Below are positions 33,677-42,761 of a stretch of 64,000 nt of DNA, in pieces (the stretch's first letter is position 1; each line of letters starts with the position of its first letter). The stretch spans positions 16,127 through 80,126 of the forward strand of contig CAWDQZ010000023.1 in the NCBI GenBank assembly GCA_963804595.1, written 5' to 3'. This DNA is from DASUPK01 sp963804595. Its GTDB lineage: Bacteria > Actinomycetota > Thermoleophilia > Solirubrobacterales > 70-9. Below the pieces are notes generated by a model. The model saw nothing but the letters and a program-made list of their open reading frames with translations, was not told the DNA's origin and searched no databases. Position numbers and translations under genes: made by a program.

Positions 33677-34549
33677 ATGGACGTATTTCGGACGCCCGAC
33701 GAGCGCTTCCAGGACCTTCCCGGCTACGACTTCGATCCCAACTACGCCGCAGTCGACGGCCTCCGGCTGCACTACGTCGACCAGGGAAGCGGGCGCCCGA
33801 TCGTCTGCTTCCACGGCGAGCCCACCTGGGCTTACCTCTACCGCAAGATGCTGCCCCCGCTGGTCGAGGCGGGTCACCGCGTGATCTGCCCGGACATGGC
33901 GGGCTTCGGGCGCTCCGACAAGCCGACGAATCGGGGCTGGTACAGCTTCGAAAGGCACAGCGAGCTGATCAGGGGGCTCCTCGCCGGGCTGGAGCTCAGG
34001 GATGCGATCGTCGTGGTCCAGGACTGGGGCGGTCCCGTGGGGCTGACCTGGGCGGTCGAGAACGAGGACAGGGTGGGTGGCCTGGTGATCCTCAACACGG
34101 GCCTCTTCACCGGGCGCGTGTCGAAGGGGTTCATGGCCTGGCGCGACTTCGCAGAGAAGAACCCGGATCTCCCCATCGGATTCGTGATCCAGGGCGGTAC
34201 GGCCAGCGAACTACCTGACGATGTGCTTGCCGGCTACGAGGCGCCGTTTCCGACGGCCGAGTCGAAGGCCGGTGCAGCGCAGTTCCCTCTCCTGGTGCCC
34301 ACTTCCGAGGACGACCCCATGGGCGCTCAGCAGCACCACGTCAGGGAAGTCCTCGAACGCTGGGACAAGCCCGCTCTGGTTGCCTTCTCGGACAGCGACC
34401 CTGTCTTCCCGTTCCCCAAGGCGGGTCAGAGGTTCACCGATGCGATCCCCACCGCCGGAGAGCAGGTGAAGATCGAGGGGGCGGCCCACTTCCTACAGGA
34501 GGATCGTGGGGAGCAGATCGCGGGCGAGATCCTCCGCCTCCTGGGTTGA
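33677..34549 (+). CDS. haloalkane dehalogenase-like alpha/beta hydrolase
   Basis: 290 residues. CFHGEPTWAYLYRKMLPPL is the hallmark oxyanion region of haloalkane dehalogenases (the DhlA-like subfamily I). The nucleophile elbow is VVQDWGGPVGL with Asp as nucleophile and the adjacent Trp as halide ligand. The catalytic acid is probably the Asp in SDSDPVFP, and the base His is in GAAHFLQED. These enzymes hydrolyse carbon-halogen bonds in haloalkanes. The stop overlaps the next gene's TTG. Confidence 0.9.
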   Translation: MDVFRTPDERFQDLPGYDFDPNYAAVDGLRLHYVDQGSGRPIVCFHGEPTWAYLYRKMLPPLVEAGHRVICPDMAGFGRSDKPTNRGWYSFERHSELIRGLLAGLELRDAIVVVQDWGGPVGLTWAVENEDRVGGLVILNTGLFTGRVSKGFMAWRDFAEKNPDLPIGFVIQGGTASELPDDVLAGYEAPFPTAESKAGAAQFPLLVPTSEDDPMGAQQHHVREVLERWDKPALVAFSDSDPVFPFPKAGQRFTDAIPTAGEQVKIEGAAHFLQEDRGEQIAGEILRLLG

Positions 34550-35419
34550 AGGCCGCGCGGTTCCAGGAGCAGGTGTCGCGGCTTCCGTGGCGCGGCGCCG
34601 CTGAGGACCGCCCGGCCCTTCCGGTGCCCCCGGACCCGATGCCGCTGCTGCTCGGCCGTCGGTTCCGCAAGCGGTGGCGCTGGGTCGGCGCCTTCGCCGA
34701 CAACCTGATCGTCTTCGCCGCGATCGTCCAGGTGGGCCCGGCGACGATGACCTTCTGGGGAATCTGGGACCGCGAGCGCCGCCGGCTCTGGGAGCGCACT
34801 CGGCGGGACCTGCCGGGCCGGCGGCGCGACGTCGTCATGCGAGGGAGCTCGGTCCGCGTGCGCACCGGAAGCATCGAGTTCGACCTGGAGCTCGATCAGG
34901 GGTATCCGATCGAGTGCATGTGTCCGAACGGGGAGGGCGGCTACTCCTGGACCCGCAAGGCGGCCGGCATGCCGGCCCGCGGTGAGGTCCGGATCGGCCG
35001 GAGGTCCAATCCGCTCGACGGCTTCGGTGTGGCAGACGACTCGGCGGGTTACCACCAGCGCTACACGTCCTGGAACTGGTCGGCCGGGGTGGGAACCGCC
35101 CGCGATGGCCGGAAGATCGCCTGGAACCTGGTCGCCGGGATCAACGATCCGCCGGTCTCGAGCGAGCGCGCGATCTGGGTGGCCGGTCAGCCCATGGAGC
35201 CCGGGCCGGTCTCGCTTCCAGGGCCTCGAGTCGATCCACTTCGAGGACGAGTCGCGGCTCAACTTCTCCGCCGAGACCCAGCGCACCCACCACGAGGGCA
35301 TTCCCCTGCTGGCGAGATCGGACTACGAGGCGCCCCTGGGCACCTTCACCGGGTCACTGAACGGCCTGCCGATCGAGTCCGCCCTCGGGGTGATGGAGGC
35401 GCACGATGCCATCTGGTAG
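34546..35419 (+). CDS. DUF2804-like protein, broken by a single-base frameshift
   Basis: The first ~223 residues (FADNLIVFAAIVQVGPATMT, SWNWSAGVGTARDGRKIAWN, GINDPPVSSERAIWV) and the last ~68 (FQGLESIHFEDESRLNF, LLARSDYEAPLGTFTGSL, LGVMEAHDAIW) match one DUF2804-type protein but lie in different frames. Removing one C at about 35215 restores a protein of about 290 residues. In the given sequence the first frame runs on to 35439 with unrelated basic residues. Function of the family is unknown. Starts with TTG overlapping the dehalogenase stop, or at a later Met. Confidence 0.72.
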
Positions 35420-36272
35420 GGACGAGTGGATCGCCGTAGCCAAGGCGATCTACGGCCGGTTTGGGGAGGTGCAGGTCACGGATCGGGCCGCGGCGATGAC
35501 CTACTACTCGATCCTCTCGGTCTTCCCCGCGCTGCTGGTCGTCGTCTCGCTGGTCACTCTGCTGGGCAGTTACCCCGAGACCTATCAGAGCATCGTCAAC
35601 ACCCTGCGCGACACGGCTCCGGGCCCGGCCGTCGACGCGATCGACAGCGCTCTCCGCAACTCGCTCTCGAGTCGTGGCGATGCGGGCGTCGTGCTGGCAG
35701 TCGGCCTCGCTCTCGCCTTCTACTCGGCCTCGGGCGCGACAGGGGCGGCGGTGCGCTCCCTCGAAGCGATCAACCGGGCCAGACGCGGCAGGGACTTCCT
35801 TCCCAACCTCGGGGTACGGTTCGGGCTCACAGCCCTCCTGGCCGTCCTCGTGCTGATCGCGTTCCTGGCGGTGGTCGTGGCCGGGCCCCTCTTCGGCAGC
35901 ATCGCGGACGCCGCCGGCGTCTCGGGGGTTGTCGCGAGTCTCGTGGGGTACATGCGCTGGCCGATCGGTGCGGCTGCCCTGCTCGCCTCCTTTGCCATCG
36001 TCTACGCGCTGGGTCCGCGCCGGACGCCCGAGCCCGGCGATCGCTCGCTCCGTTCGGTCCTGCCGGGAGCCGTGGTCGGCACCGTGTTGTGGTTCGCGGT
36101 CTCGCTGCTCTTCACCGCCTACGTCTCGCACTTCGGCTCCTATGACAAGACGTACGGCACGCTCGGCGCCCTGATCTCGCTGCTGATCTGGCTCTGGCTC
36201 GGCAACCTGGCGTTCCTGATCGGGGCGCTCTTCAACGCCGAGACGAGGCGGGTCGGGGGCGAGCGTCCGTGA
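35406..36272 (+). CDS. YihY/BrkB-family membrane protein
   Basis: 288 residues, six hydrophobic helices. VTDRAAAMTYYSILSVFPALLVVVS near the start, YSASGATGAAVRSLEAINRA in the middle and YGTLGALISLLIWLWLGNLAFLIGALFNAE at the end (helix 6) are the family's marks. The family is widespread but its function is debated. It overlaps the DUF2804-like frame by 14 bases and the next gene by 4. Confidence 0.9.
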   Translation: MPSGRDEWIAVAKAIYGRFGEVQVTDRAAAMTYYSILSVFPALLVVVSLVTLLGSYPETYQSIVNTLRDTAPGPAVDAIDSALRNSLSSRGDAGVVLAVGLALAFYSASGATGAAVRSLEAINRARRGRDFLPNLGVRFGLTALLAVLVLIAFLAVVVAGPLFGSIADAAGVSGVVASLVGYMRWPIGAAALLASFAIVYALGPRRTPEPGDRSLRSVLPGAVVGTVLWFAVSLLFTAYVSHFGSYDKTYGTLGALISLLIWLWLGNLAFLIGALFNAETRRVGGERP

Positions 36273-37249
36273 CGGTCCCGCTCGCGATCGACCTCGGCCA
36301 GAGCTTCGACAGTTTCCGTCACGGCGCCGAGGAGTTCTTCCACCGTCTCTCCGACATCGGCTGGCCGTCGATGGTGATCGCGCTGCTCTTCTACCTCGCC
36401 CACCTGCTCGCGCGCAGCCGCGCCTGGCAGAACACCCTGCGGGCCGCATACCCCGATCGCTCCGTCCCCTTCTCGCGGATCACCGCGGCCTATCTGGTGG
36501 GGGCGGGGATGAACAGCATCGTCCCCGCACGGGTGGGCGACGCCGTGAAGATCCTCCTCGCCAAGCGCTCGATCCGGCGCTCCACCTACACGGCCGTCGT
36601 CTCCTCGTTCTTCGTCGGGTCGGTCTTCGACACGACTGCGGGGGTCCTGGTCTTCGTCTACGCCCTCACCCAGGGGCTGCTGCCGAGGCCGCCCGAACTA
36701 CCTGACCTGCCCGCCTTCGACATCGCCTTCTGGGCCCAGCACCCGAGCCTGCTGCTGTTCACGATCACGGCGCTCGGCATCCTGGTCGTGATCCTCTTCG
36801 CGGTTCTCGCGCGGCGGGTGGAGGAGTTCTGGGACCACATCAAGCAGGGCGCGATCGTGCTCGCCACGCCGACTCTCTACCTGCGCACGGTCGCCTCGTG
36901 GCAGGCGCTCGGGTGGGTGATGCGGTTCTCCTCGTACTGGTTCTTCCTCGAGGCGTTCAACGTCGGTGGCTCCTTCCAGAACGTGCTTCTCGTGATGAGC
37001 GTGCAGACGGTCTCGAACCTGCTGCCGCTCACGCCCGGGGGCGCGGGGGCGCAGCAGGCGCTCCTGGTGGCGACCCTCGTCGGACCGGGACCGATCGCGG
37101 TGCTCACCTACTCGGTCGGCCAGCAGATCGCCATCGCCGCCTGGACCGTGGTCCTCGGGGCACTCGCGCTGGTCTTCGTCTTCCGCACGACCGACTGGCG
37201 CCGCCTGATGCGCAGTGCGAGCCGGGAGGCCGGCCAGCACGCCGGCTAG
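36269..37249 (+). CDS. YbhN/LPG-synthase-transmembrane (UPF0104) family protein
   Basis: 326 residues with about eight membrane helices. AAYLVGAGMNSIVPARVGDAVKILLAKR is the family signature and LLPLTPGGAGAQQALLV a second one. Related proteins flip or modify lipids in MprF and act in lipid or glycan export. GTGA overlap with the YihY-like gene indicates an operon. Confidence 0.88.
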   Translation: MTVPLAIDLGQSFDSFRHGAEEFFHRLSDIGWPSMVIALLFYLAHLLARSRAWQNTLRAAYPDRSVPFSRITAAYLVGAGMNSIVPARVGDAVKILLAKRSIRRSTYTAVVSSFFVGSVFDTTAGVLVFVYALTQGLLPRPPELPDLPAFDIAFWAQHPSLLLFTITALGILVVILFAVLARRVEEFWDHIKQGAIVLATPTLYLRTVASWQALGWVMRFSSYWFFLEAFNVGGSFQNVLLVMSVQTVSNLLPLTPGGAGAQQALLVATLVGPGPIAVLTYSVGQQIAIAAWTVVLGALALVFVFRTTDWRRLMRSASREAGQHAG

Positions 37250-37286
37250 GCGGCCCGGCGAGTGGGCGCGCGGCGTCGCACGGCAG

Positions 37287-38852
37287 CTATTCGCTTCGTG
37301 CGAGGGCCCCGCGCACGCGCCGGCCGGCTGCAACCAGACGCGCGAGATATCCGCAGTACGGGGCCCCGGGGCAGCGGGCGAACGACAGCGCCAGTGTCGC
37401 GGTCTGCTCGTCCTCCGCCTCGCGCGGGCGGGACGGCAGGAGCGCCAGCGCCAGGACGACGCCGACGGCGCAGAGCACCGCCGCGATCAGAAATGCGCCC
37501 TTGAACCCGTGCGTCAGAGCGAGCGGGAGTGCCGAGCCACCATCCAGGGCGCTCGTCGTCCGGCTGGTCGAGACCGAGGAGAGGATCGCCAGGCCCAGCG
37601 AGCCGCCGACCTGCTGGGTGGTGTTGAGCAGTCCCGACGCCAGCCCTGAGTCGCCGCTCGCGACGCCATTGGTGGCCGCGATCGTGATCGGCACGAACGA
37701 CAGTCCCAGGCCCGTCCCTATCACGACCATGGCCGGCACCACGTGGCTCGCGTAGTCGCCGTGACCGGTGACTCGGGTGAGCAGCACGAAGCCGGCCGTC
37801 GAGACGAGCAGTCCGGTGACCAGCACCGGCTTTGGTGTGAAGCGGTCGACGAGGCGGGAGGCCAGCGCCGAGGCGCCGATCAGGGTCAGGCTCAGCGGCA
37901 GGTAGGCGACCCCGGTCTTGAGAGCGCTGTAGCCCAGCACCTGCTGGAGATAGAGCGTGCAGAAGAAGAACACCCCGAAGAGGGCCGCCGCCACCAGGAG
38001 CATCGTCGCATCGGCGGCGGCGAGGCTGCGATTGGAGAAGATCCGCAGCGGGACCAGGGGATCGCGATGGCGGCGCTCGATTTGCACGAAAGCAATGATC
38101 AGCGCGGCGGCGATGGCGAAGCCCGCCAGCGTCCGCGCCGAGGTCCAACCCCAGCTGTCGGCCTTGATCAGGGTGAAGACGAGGGCGATCGTGCCAAGCG
38201 TGATCGCGACGGCGCCTTCGATGTCGTAGCCGCGCCCCGAGACCCGCTCGGAGCGGCTCTCCGGCACGATCCTCGGAGCCAGCGCCAGCACGACGGCGCC
38301 GATCGGCACGTTGACGAAGAAGACCCAGCGCCAGCTCAGCAGCTCGACGATCACCCCGCCGAGGAGCAGCCCGATGGCGCCACCGGCGCCCGCGATGGCG
38401 CCCCAGACGGCGAGCGCGCGGTTTCGGTCCGGCCCTTCGGCGAAGGTGGTGAGGATGATCGAGAGGGCCGCCGGCGAGACCATCGCGCCGCCGAGCCCCT
38501 GCAGGCCCCGGGCGATCAGCAGCATCCCCTCGGACTGCGAGAGCCCACAGAGGAGCGAAGCGCCGGAGAAGACGGCGATCCCGGCCATGAACAGCCGGCG
38601 GCGTCCGAGCCGGTCGGCGGCGCGCCCGCCGAGCAGCAGGAAGCCGCCGAAGATCAGGGTGTAGGCGTTCAGCACCCAGGAGAGGCTCTGTTCGGAGAAG
38701 CCGACGTCGACCTTGATCGTCGGCAGCGCGACGTTGACGATGGTCGCGTCCAGCACGACCATGAACTGCGCCACCGCGATGAGCGCCAGCACGGCGTTCG
38801 CGTCGACGCCGGAGGCCGGGCGGGGGATTGAGCGAGCGGCGGCGGTGGACAT
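37287..38852 (-). CDS. MFS drug:H+ exporter, 14-segment (EmrB/QacA type)
   Basis: 521 residues from ATG at 38852. DHA2 markers: VLDATIVNVALPTI, GGRAADRLGRRRLF, IARGLQGLGGAMVSPAA and WRWVFFVNVPIG. The last ~40 residues (ARCPGAPYCGYLARLVAAGRR) form an unusual Cys-containing, basic tail. Not adjacent to a regulator. Converges with the YbhN-like gene. Substrate unknown. Confidence 0.9.
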   Translation of the reverse strand: MSTAAARSIPRPASGVDANAVLALIAVAQFMVVLDATIVNVALPTIKVDVGFSEQSLSWVLNAYTLIFGGFLLLGGRAADRLGRRRLFMAGIAVFSGASLLCGLSQSEGMLLIARGLQGLGGAMVSPAALSIILTTFAEGPDRNRALAVWGAIAGAGGAIGLLLGGVIVELLSWRWVFFVNVPIGAVVLALAPRIVPESRSERVSGRGYDIEGAVAITLGTIALVFTLIKADSWGWTSARTLAGFAIAAALIIAFVQIERRHRDPLVPLRIFSNRSLAAADATMLLVAAALFGVFFFCTLYLQQVLGYSALKTGVAYLPLSLTLIGASALASRLVDRFTPKPVLVTGLLVSTAGFVLLTRVTGHGDYASHVVPAMVVIGTGLGLSFVPITIAATNGVASGDSGLASGLLNTTQQVGGSLGLAILSSVSTSRTTSALDGGSALPLALTHGFKGAFLIAAVLCAVGVVLALALLPSRPREAEDEQTATLALSFARCPGAPYCGYLARLVAAGRRVRGALARSE

Positions 38853-39090
38853 TCGGGTCTTGCCCCCGCGCGACGCTACCACGATGGCGGTCCGTCTCGG
38901 GCTGGCTCCCGCCGAATGTAGAGCAGCGCCTCGGCGCCTGGGGGGGATAACCCGTTTCTTCGTGGCGGGAGCCTCGTGGCCCAACCGCTTCCTTGATGCC
39001 CCTAACCACGTAACGGTGGCGACATGGGCGGTGGGCGGGGGAAGAACCTCCCCAGAGGGGCCCTGGCACACCTGACCTAGAGTCCTGCTG

Positions 39091-39100
39091 ACCAATTGGT
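39091..39100. promoter_or_regulatory. 10-base palindrome upstream of the membrane-anchored XRE gene
   Basis: ACCAATTGGT sits 9 bases before the ATG at 39110, at the edge of a 257-base non-coding region (38853-39109). The rest of that region holds only short G/C-rich inverted stretches. It could be an operator for autoregulation. Confidence 0.3.
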
Positions 39101-39109
39101 GTCCCAGAG

Positions 39110-39925
39110 ATGGCCCAACTTCTCAAGAGGCAGTCGACTTTGTCTGATCAGGCCACCACTCGCCCTGCCCCGACCGAGATCAATGGGGGCGGGAAGATGA
39201 GGCGGGGGGATGAGATCTTCGGGCGGCTCGTCGCTGTCCGCCGGGCCGGGCTGGGACTCAGCCAAGAGGAGCTGGCCGCGAGAATCGACACGAGCCAGGC
39301 CAACGTCGCACGGATCGAGGAAGGGCAATCGCCGAGCACCGAAACGTTGACGCGGCTTGCGACTGCGCTCAATACGGAGCCCGGGACAGGCGCGCCCTCG
39401 TCCCGGACGCGAATCTGGAACCTCGACGGCGAGGAGCGACGCCTTGCGATCGCGGTCCTGATTCCGCTGCTGGTGATCTTGGGGGGAGCTCTCTCGGTCG
39501 GTGTCCATGGCTTTGGGGGAGGTGGGCGATCTTCCAGCGCAGACGGCGGTGTTCCGTCCCGGCACTTGCCCCTTGCCGTTTCCGCTCCGTTAGCCGCTCC
39601 CGTAGCCGCTGGACGGACGCAAGGGGAGATCCGGAAGACAAAAAGGTCTGAGAAGAGGAAGACGAAGAGGCCTGAGAAGAAGAGACCCACCCCGCCCGCA
39701 CCTGTGAGTGAGCCCTCGCCCGCGCCACCCCCGACCACCAAGAAGCGCAGCCCGGCCCCAACCCAACCGGCCAGCGGACCAGTAGCGTCACCACCTGCGC
39801 CCAGCATCACCGGCGGCGGCGGCGGCTCGACTGATTCTCCTCCGCAGCCTCCGCAGCCCCCGGAGGTCCAGCATGGCATCGGAGGCGGCGACGGCTCGCA
39901 TGGCATTGCGCCCGTGGGCGGATGA
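39110..39925 (+). CDS. membrane-anchored XRE-family HTH protein with Pro/Lys-rich exterior tail
   Basis: 271 residues. An XRE helix-turn-helix (about 35-85; VRRAGLGLSQEELAARI, TSQANVARIEEGQSPSTETL) is followed by one membrane helix (about 107-128; LAIAVLIPLLVILGGALSVGV). About 140 residues of low complexity follow: KRSEKRKTKRPEKKRP, Pro/Ser/Thr runs, GGGGGS and a Gly/His end. This layout recalls RodZ or anti-sigma-like sensors, in which a cytoplasmic DNA-binding or cytoskeletal domain is tethered to an exterior tail. The next gene starts by ATGA overlap and encodes an exported protein. Confidence 0.75.
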   Translation: MAQLLKRQSTLSDQATTRPAPTEINGGGKMRRGDEIFGRLVAVRRAGLGLSQEELAARIDTSQANVARIEEGQSPSTETLTRLATALNTEPGTGAPSSRTRIWNLDGEERRLAIAVLIPLLVILGGALSVGVHGFGGGGRSSSADGGVPSRHLPLAVSAPLAAPVAAGRTQGEIRKTKRSEKRKTKRPEKKRPTPPAPVSEPSPAPPPTTKKRSPAPTQPASGPVASPPAPSITGGGGGSTDSPPQPPQPPEVQHGIGGGDGSHGIAPVGG

Positions 39926-40413
39926 GCCATCGGGGTCTGCCTCGCTGTCGCGCAAGGCCATTGGGCTCGGCTAGAGTGCGGGCTGGCTTGATTCGGCGCG
40001 GGACAGCAGCGCTCGTGACTGCAGGCGTCGCGGTCACCCTCCTCACCGCAGCCTCTCCTCGTGCGGTGGCACAGACGCCGGTGGATAGCGAGGCCCTGCT
40101 CAGCTATGTGACCACCGGCAAGCTGAAGGTCGGGAAGCGGATCTCCTACAGGTTCGTCTGCTCGACCGAGTGCCAGGTGACGGCCACCACGACCTTGGTG
40201 CTGCGGGGGCCGGACGTCGGTCCGATCGTGGACACGGGCTTGTTTCCGGCGGGAGAGATCATCGAGGTGTTCCTGAAGCCGAACAAGTCAGCTCGCCGCT
40301 CGATCCGGAGGCATATCGGCAAGTCCAAGCTGCGCACGTCGGTCACCGCGATCAACCCCGGCCCCTACGGCGAGAACGACACCGATACGCGCGTCTTCAA
40401 GTTCAAGCGCTAG
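39922..40413 (+). CDS. secreted protein of unknown function
   Basis: 163 residues from the ATG coupled to the previous stop, or 145 from GTG at 39976, which gives a better-proportioned signal peptide (RRGTAALVTAGVAVTLLTAA, cleavage near AVAQ). The mature part is probably beta-rich: GKLKVGKRISYRFVCSTEC (with a nearby Cys pair), TATTTLVLRGPDVGP and a KR-rich end. The Cys pair could form a disulfide. Part of a two-gene unit with the membrane-anchored XRE protein. Confidence 0.68.
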   Translation: MSHRGLPRCRARPLGSARVRAGLIRRGTAALVTAGVAVTLLTAASPRAVAQTPVDSEALLSYVTTGKLKVGKRISYRFVCSTECQVTATTTLVLRGPDVGPIVDTGLFPAGEIIEVFLKPNKSARRSIRRHIGKSKLRTSVTAINPGPYGENDTDTRVFKFKR

Positions 40414-40621
40414 GAACCCCGGTGAGGAGATGTCATGCCACCGTTCACGGTCAGCGGGCGGCGATGTCGCGCCTATCTGCACACCGAACGCATCCGGTCC
40501 CGCCAAAGAATCCTGGGGCGGCGCTCGGCCACCGGAAGGACCCGACCTTTTGGTGACTGGCGGTTTCGACACCCCGAGCCTCCGTGGAGGCCCGGATGAA
40601 CAAGGCTCCTAGGAGCTACAC

Positions 40622-41509
40622 CTAGCCGCCGGAATTCTTTTGAATGACGGCGAAGATGCCACGGTCGTCTTGGCGTCCGTGATCTGGCCGGAGCGGCTCA
40701 GCGTGGCAAGCGCACCATTGCTGCTCTGAATGAGAGTCCACGAACGAGTGGAGGCCACAGTTCAGATCGACGTCGTCCGCGACCAGCACGCCGCCCGGCT
40801 TCATGGCACCCCAAGCATGGTGCAGCTCGAATAGCAGGTTTCGCTCGGAGTGCCTGCTGTCGTGTATGAACAAATCGATCTCTCCGAGCTGAGCAAGGAG
40901 TCTCACGAGGCGGCGGCGGCTGGATCCGCGAACGTACGTCCAGCGATCACGAAGGCCCTCGGGCACGGCCGAGCCGATCTGCGCATGCAGATTTCTGTCT
41001 CGCGGAGGCGGAAGGTCGACGCTCCAGAGATGGCCAGTCCCGTTCTGCGCCAGAGCTTCGAGGATGAAGCGCGATGTGACGCCGCGAGCGACGCCCGTCT
41101 CAACCACCTTGGCCGGCTGCAAATGGCGCGTGAGACACCAGACGGCACGTACCAGCCCCGGCTCGCCGTCCCCCCAACCGCCGAAGGCGCCACGCCCCAG
41201 CCGGAAGCCCTTCTCTTCGAGCGATCCCATCACCAGCGGCCACAATTCCCAGAAGTCATCCGAGGCGGAGCAGGGCCACGGGGAGCCCGCGAACTCGTGG
41301 AGGCGTTGCTCCCAGTTCTCGTCGACGTCATATGGGCACGGCGGCCAGGGCATGAATCCGCCGACTCCCTTTGTCCGCGTGGCCCTGATCTCCTTGCGCT
41401 CCGCGACCCTCGCGTGAACGTTGAGGAGGCCTTCGACGGGGTCGCGCAGGAATCCAAGAGCTAGACGCCGTCCCTGGCTCAACTTCCGCAATTGTGCGTC
41501 AAACGTCAT
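40622..41509 (-). CDS. class I SAM-dependent methyltransferase
   Basis: 295 residues. The catalytic domain shows KVVETGVARGVTSRFIL (SAM motif I), HLWSVDLPPP, GEIDLFIHDSRHSERNLL and MKPGGVLVADDVD, as in Methyltransf_24-type enzymes. The N-terminal ~70 residues lack a known domain but are Trp-rich (PWPPCPYDVDENWEQR). Third gene of a likely operon with the ATP-grasp and flavoprotein genes (25-base gap). Methylation of a small-molecule product is inferred from this context. Confidence 0.82.
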   Translation of the reverse strand: MTFDAQLRKLSQGRRLALGFLRDPVEGLLNVHARVAERKEIRATRTKGVGGFMPWPPCPYDVDENWEQRLHEFAGSPWPCSASDDFWELWPLVMGSLEEKGFRLGRGAFGGWGDGEPGLVRAVWCLTRHLQPAKVVETGVARGVTSRFILEALAQNGTGHLWSVDLPPPRDRNLHAQIGSAVPEGLRDRWTYVRGSSRRRLVRLLAQLGEIDLFIHDSRHSERNLLFELHHAWGAMKPGGVLVADDVDLNCGLHSFVDSHSEQQWCACHAEPLRPDHGRQDDRGIFAVIQKNSGG

Positions 41510-41534
41510 CTCTCTCGTGCCAAGCTCGCTTTTG

Positions 41535-42761
41535 TCAGTTCACAGTGAGAGAGCCGCGCCGGGGACGGTATGAGAGCCTCAGGGGGCGCTGTCTCTTGCC
41601 ACTGGCCGCGCGGGCGATAATCGGCGCCGCGTACCAGCTGCCCACGACGAAGCGGTTGATCGGACCAAAACTCATCGCCGCCACAGTTCCGACGAAATGC
41701 AGACCCGGGATTGAGGACTCGAGCCCCGGCCCGAGCACCGGGTAGCCGTTACGAAGCTCGAGACGCTCGACGATCGATCGATCGAGGAACGGATAGCGCA
41801 CGACATCGATGCGCCAGCCTGTTGCCAGGATCGCGTGGTCCACCTTTCGCTCGCTTCCGTCATCGAGCGAGATCCAGACGATGCCGTTCCGCGCTTCGGC
41901 CGACCTGATCTGGGAATCCATCGTCATCTTCACGTCTCGTACTCGCTCCGGCAGCCAGTCAGCGCCCGCTGGAACGACGCAGCGCGCCGTGGTCCATTCC
42001 CGCAGGGCGCTTGGCGACGCGCGCATCACGCCGGGCGCAGCCGCCAACCATCCGGAAACCCTGCCCCCCACATCCGTCGGCGGCATCATCCTCGCGCGAA
42101 CTCGCGCTCGCAGCGAATCGGCGTCTCCAGCCAACCAAACCGGCGCTGGTCTCCGAGCGATCACCTCGACGGCCGCTCCCGCCTCATGCAGGAGCGCCGC
42201 CGACTCCAGGGCGCTCTGGCCGCAGCCAACGACCACCACCGAGCGGCCGCGGAATCGTCCGAAGTTCCGATGGTATGAGGAGTGAGAGACCAGCTCGTCC
42301 GACAGCTTGGCCAGCGGCGAGTCGCGCCAGGCGAAGGGTGAGATCCCGGCAGCCACGATCACCCTGCTGACCGTAGGCTCCGCACCGTCCTCAAGTCGCA
42401 GGGTGAACGACCGCTCGCCCCTCGGCACCACGGCGATGATCCGGCGCCCGTCCAGCTCCGGCACGGCCCGCTCGCCGTACCAGGCTCCGTACCTTTCGAA
42501 CTCAGTGAGGGGGACCGGGTCCAGCCTGGGATGACCGTGCTCGGCTGCGAACGCGTCGAGCGACAGAGAGCCATCCGGATCGGCGATGTGTGAGGAGCGA
42601 CGGCGGGAGCGCAGGATCATCTGCTCCGGCATCCGCTGCTGCCAGAAACGCATCTTCTCGCCGAAGGTGAGGACGTCGACGCCGGCCTTCTTCAGGAACC
42701 TGGTGCAGGCGAGACCGTAGGGGCCCGCCCCGATCACCGCGACCTCCGCGTCGAGGCTCAC
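41535..42761 (-). CDS. FAD/NAD(P)H-dependent monooxygenase-like flavoprotein
   Basis: 408 residues from the GTG at 42761, which overlaps the stop of the ATP-grasp gene (GTGA). An N-terminal FAD site (AEVAVIGAGPYGLACTRFLKK), a second dinucleotide site (SVVVVGCGQSALESAALL) and a late FAD contact (PGLHFVGTVAAMSFGP) show the flavin-containing monooxygenase/N-hydroxylase type. No membrane segment. An amine or N-hydroxylation role in a small biosynthetic pathway is a guess. Confidence 0.82.
   Translation of the reverse strand: MSLDAEVAVIGAGPYGLACTRFLKKAGVDVLTFGEKMRFWQQRMPEQMILRSRRRSSHIADPDGSLSLDAFAAEHGHPRLDPVPLTEFERYGAWYGERAVPELDGRRIIAVVPRGERSFTLRLEDGAEPTVSRVIVAAGISPFAWRDSPLAKLSDELVSHSSYHRNFGRFRGRSVVVVGCGQSALESAALLHEAGAAVEVIARRPAPVWLAGDADSLRARVRARMMPPTDVGGRVSGWLAAAPGVMRASPSALREWTTARCVVPAGADWLPERVRDVKMTMDSQIRSAEARNGIVWISLDDGSERKVDHAILATGWRIDVVRYPFLDRSIVERLELRNGYPVLGPGLESSIPGLHFVGTVAAMSFGPINRFVVGSWYAAPIIARAASGKRQRPLRLSYRPRRGSLTVN

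Noticed and set aside
40430..40612. 60-codon open frame after GAGGAG in the gap between the secreted protein and the methyltransferase
   Set aside because: GAGGAG abuts the ATG with no spacing, composition is not protein-like, and there is no recognisable domain. I keep the region 40414-40621 as non-coding, though a precursor peptide cannot be excluded.
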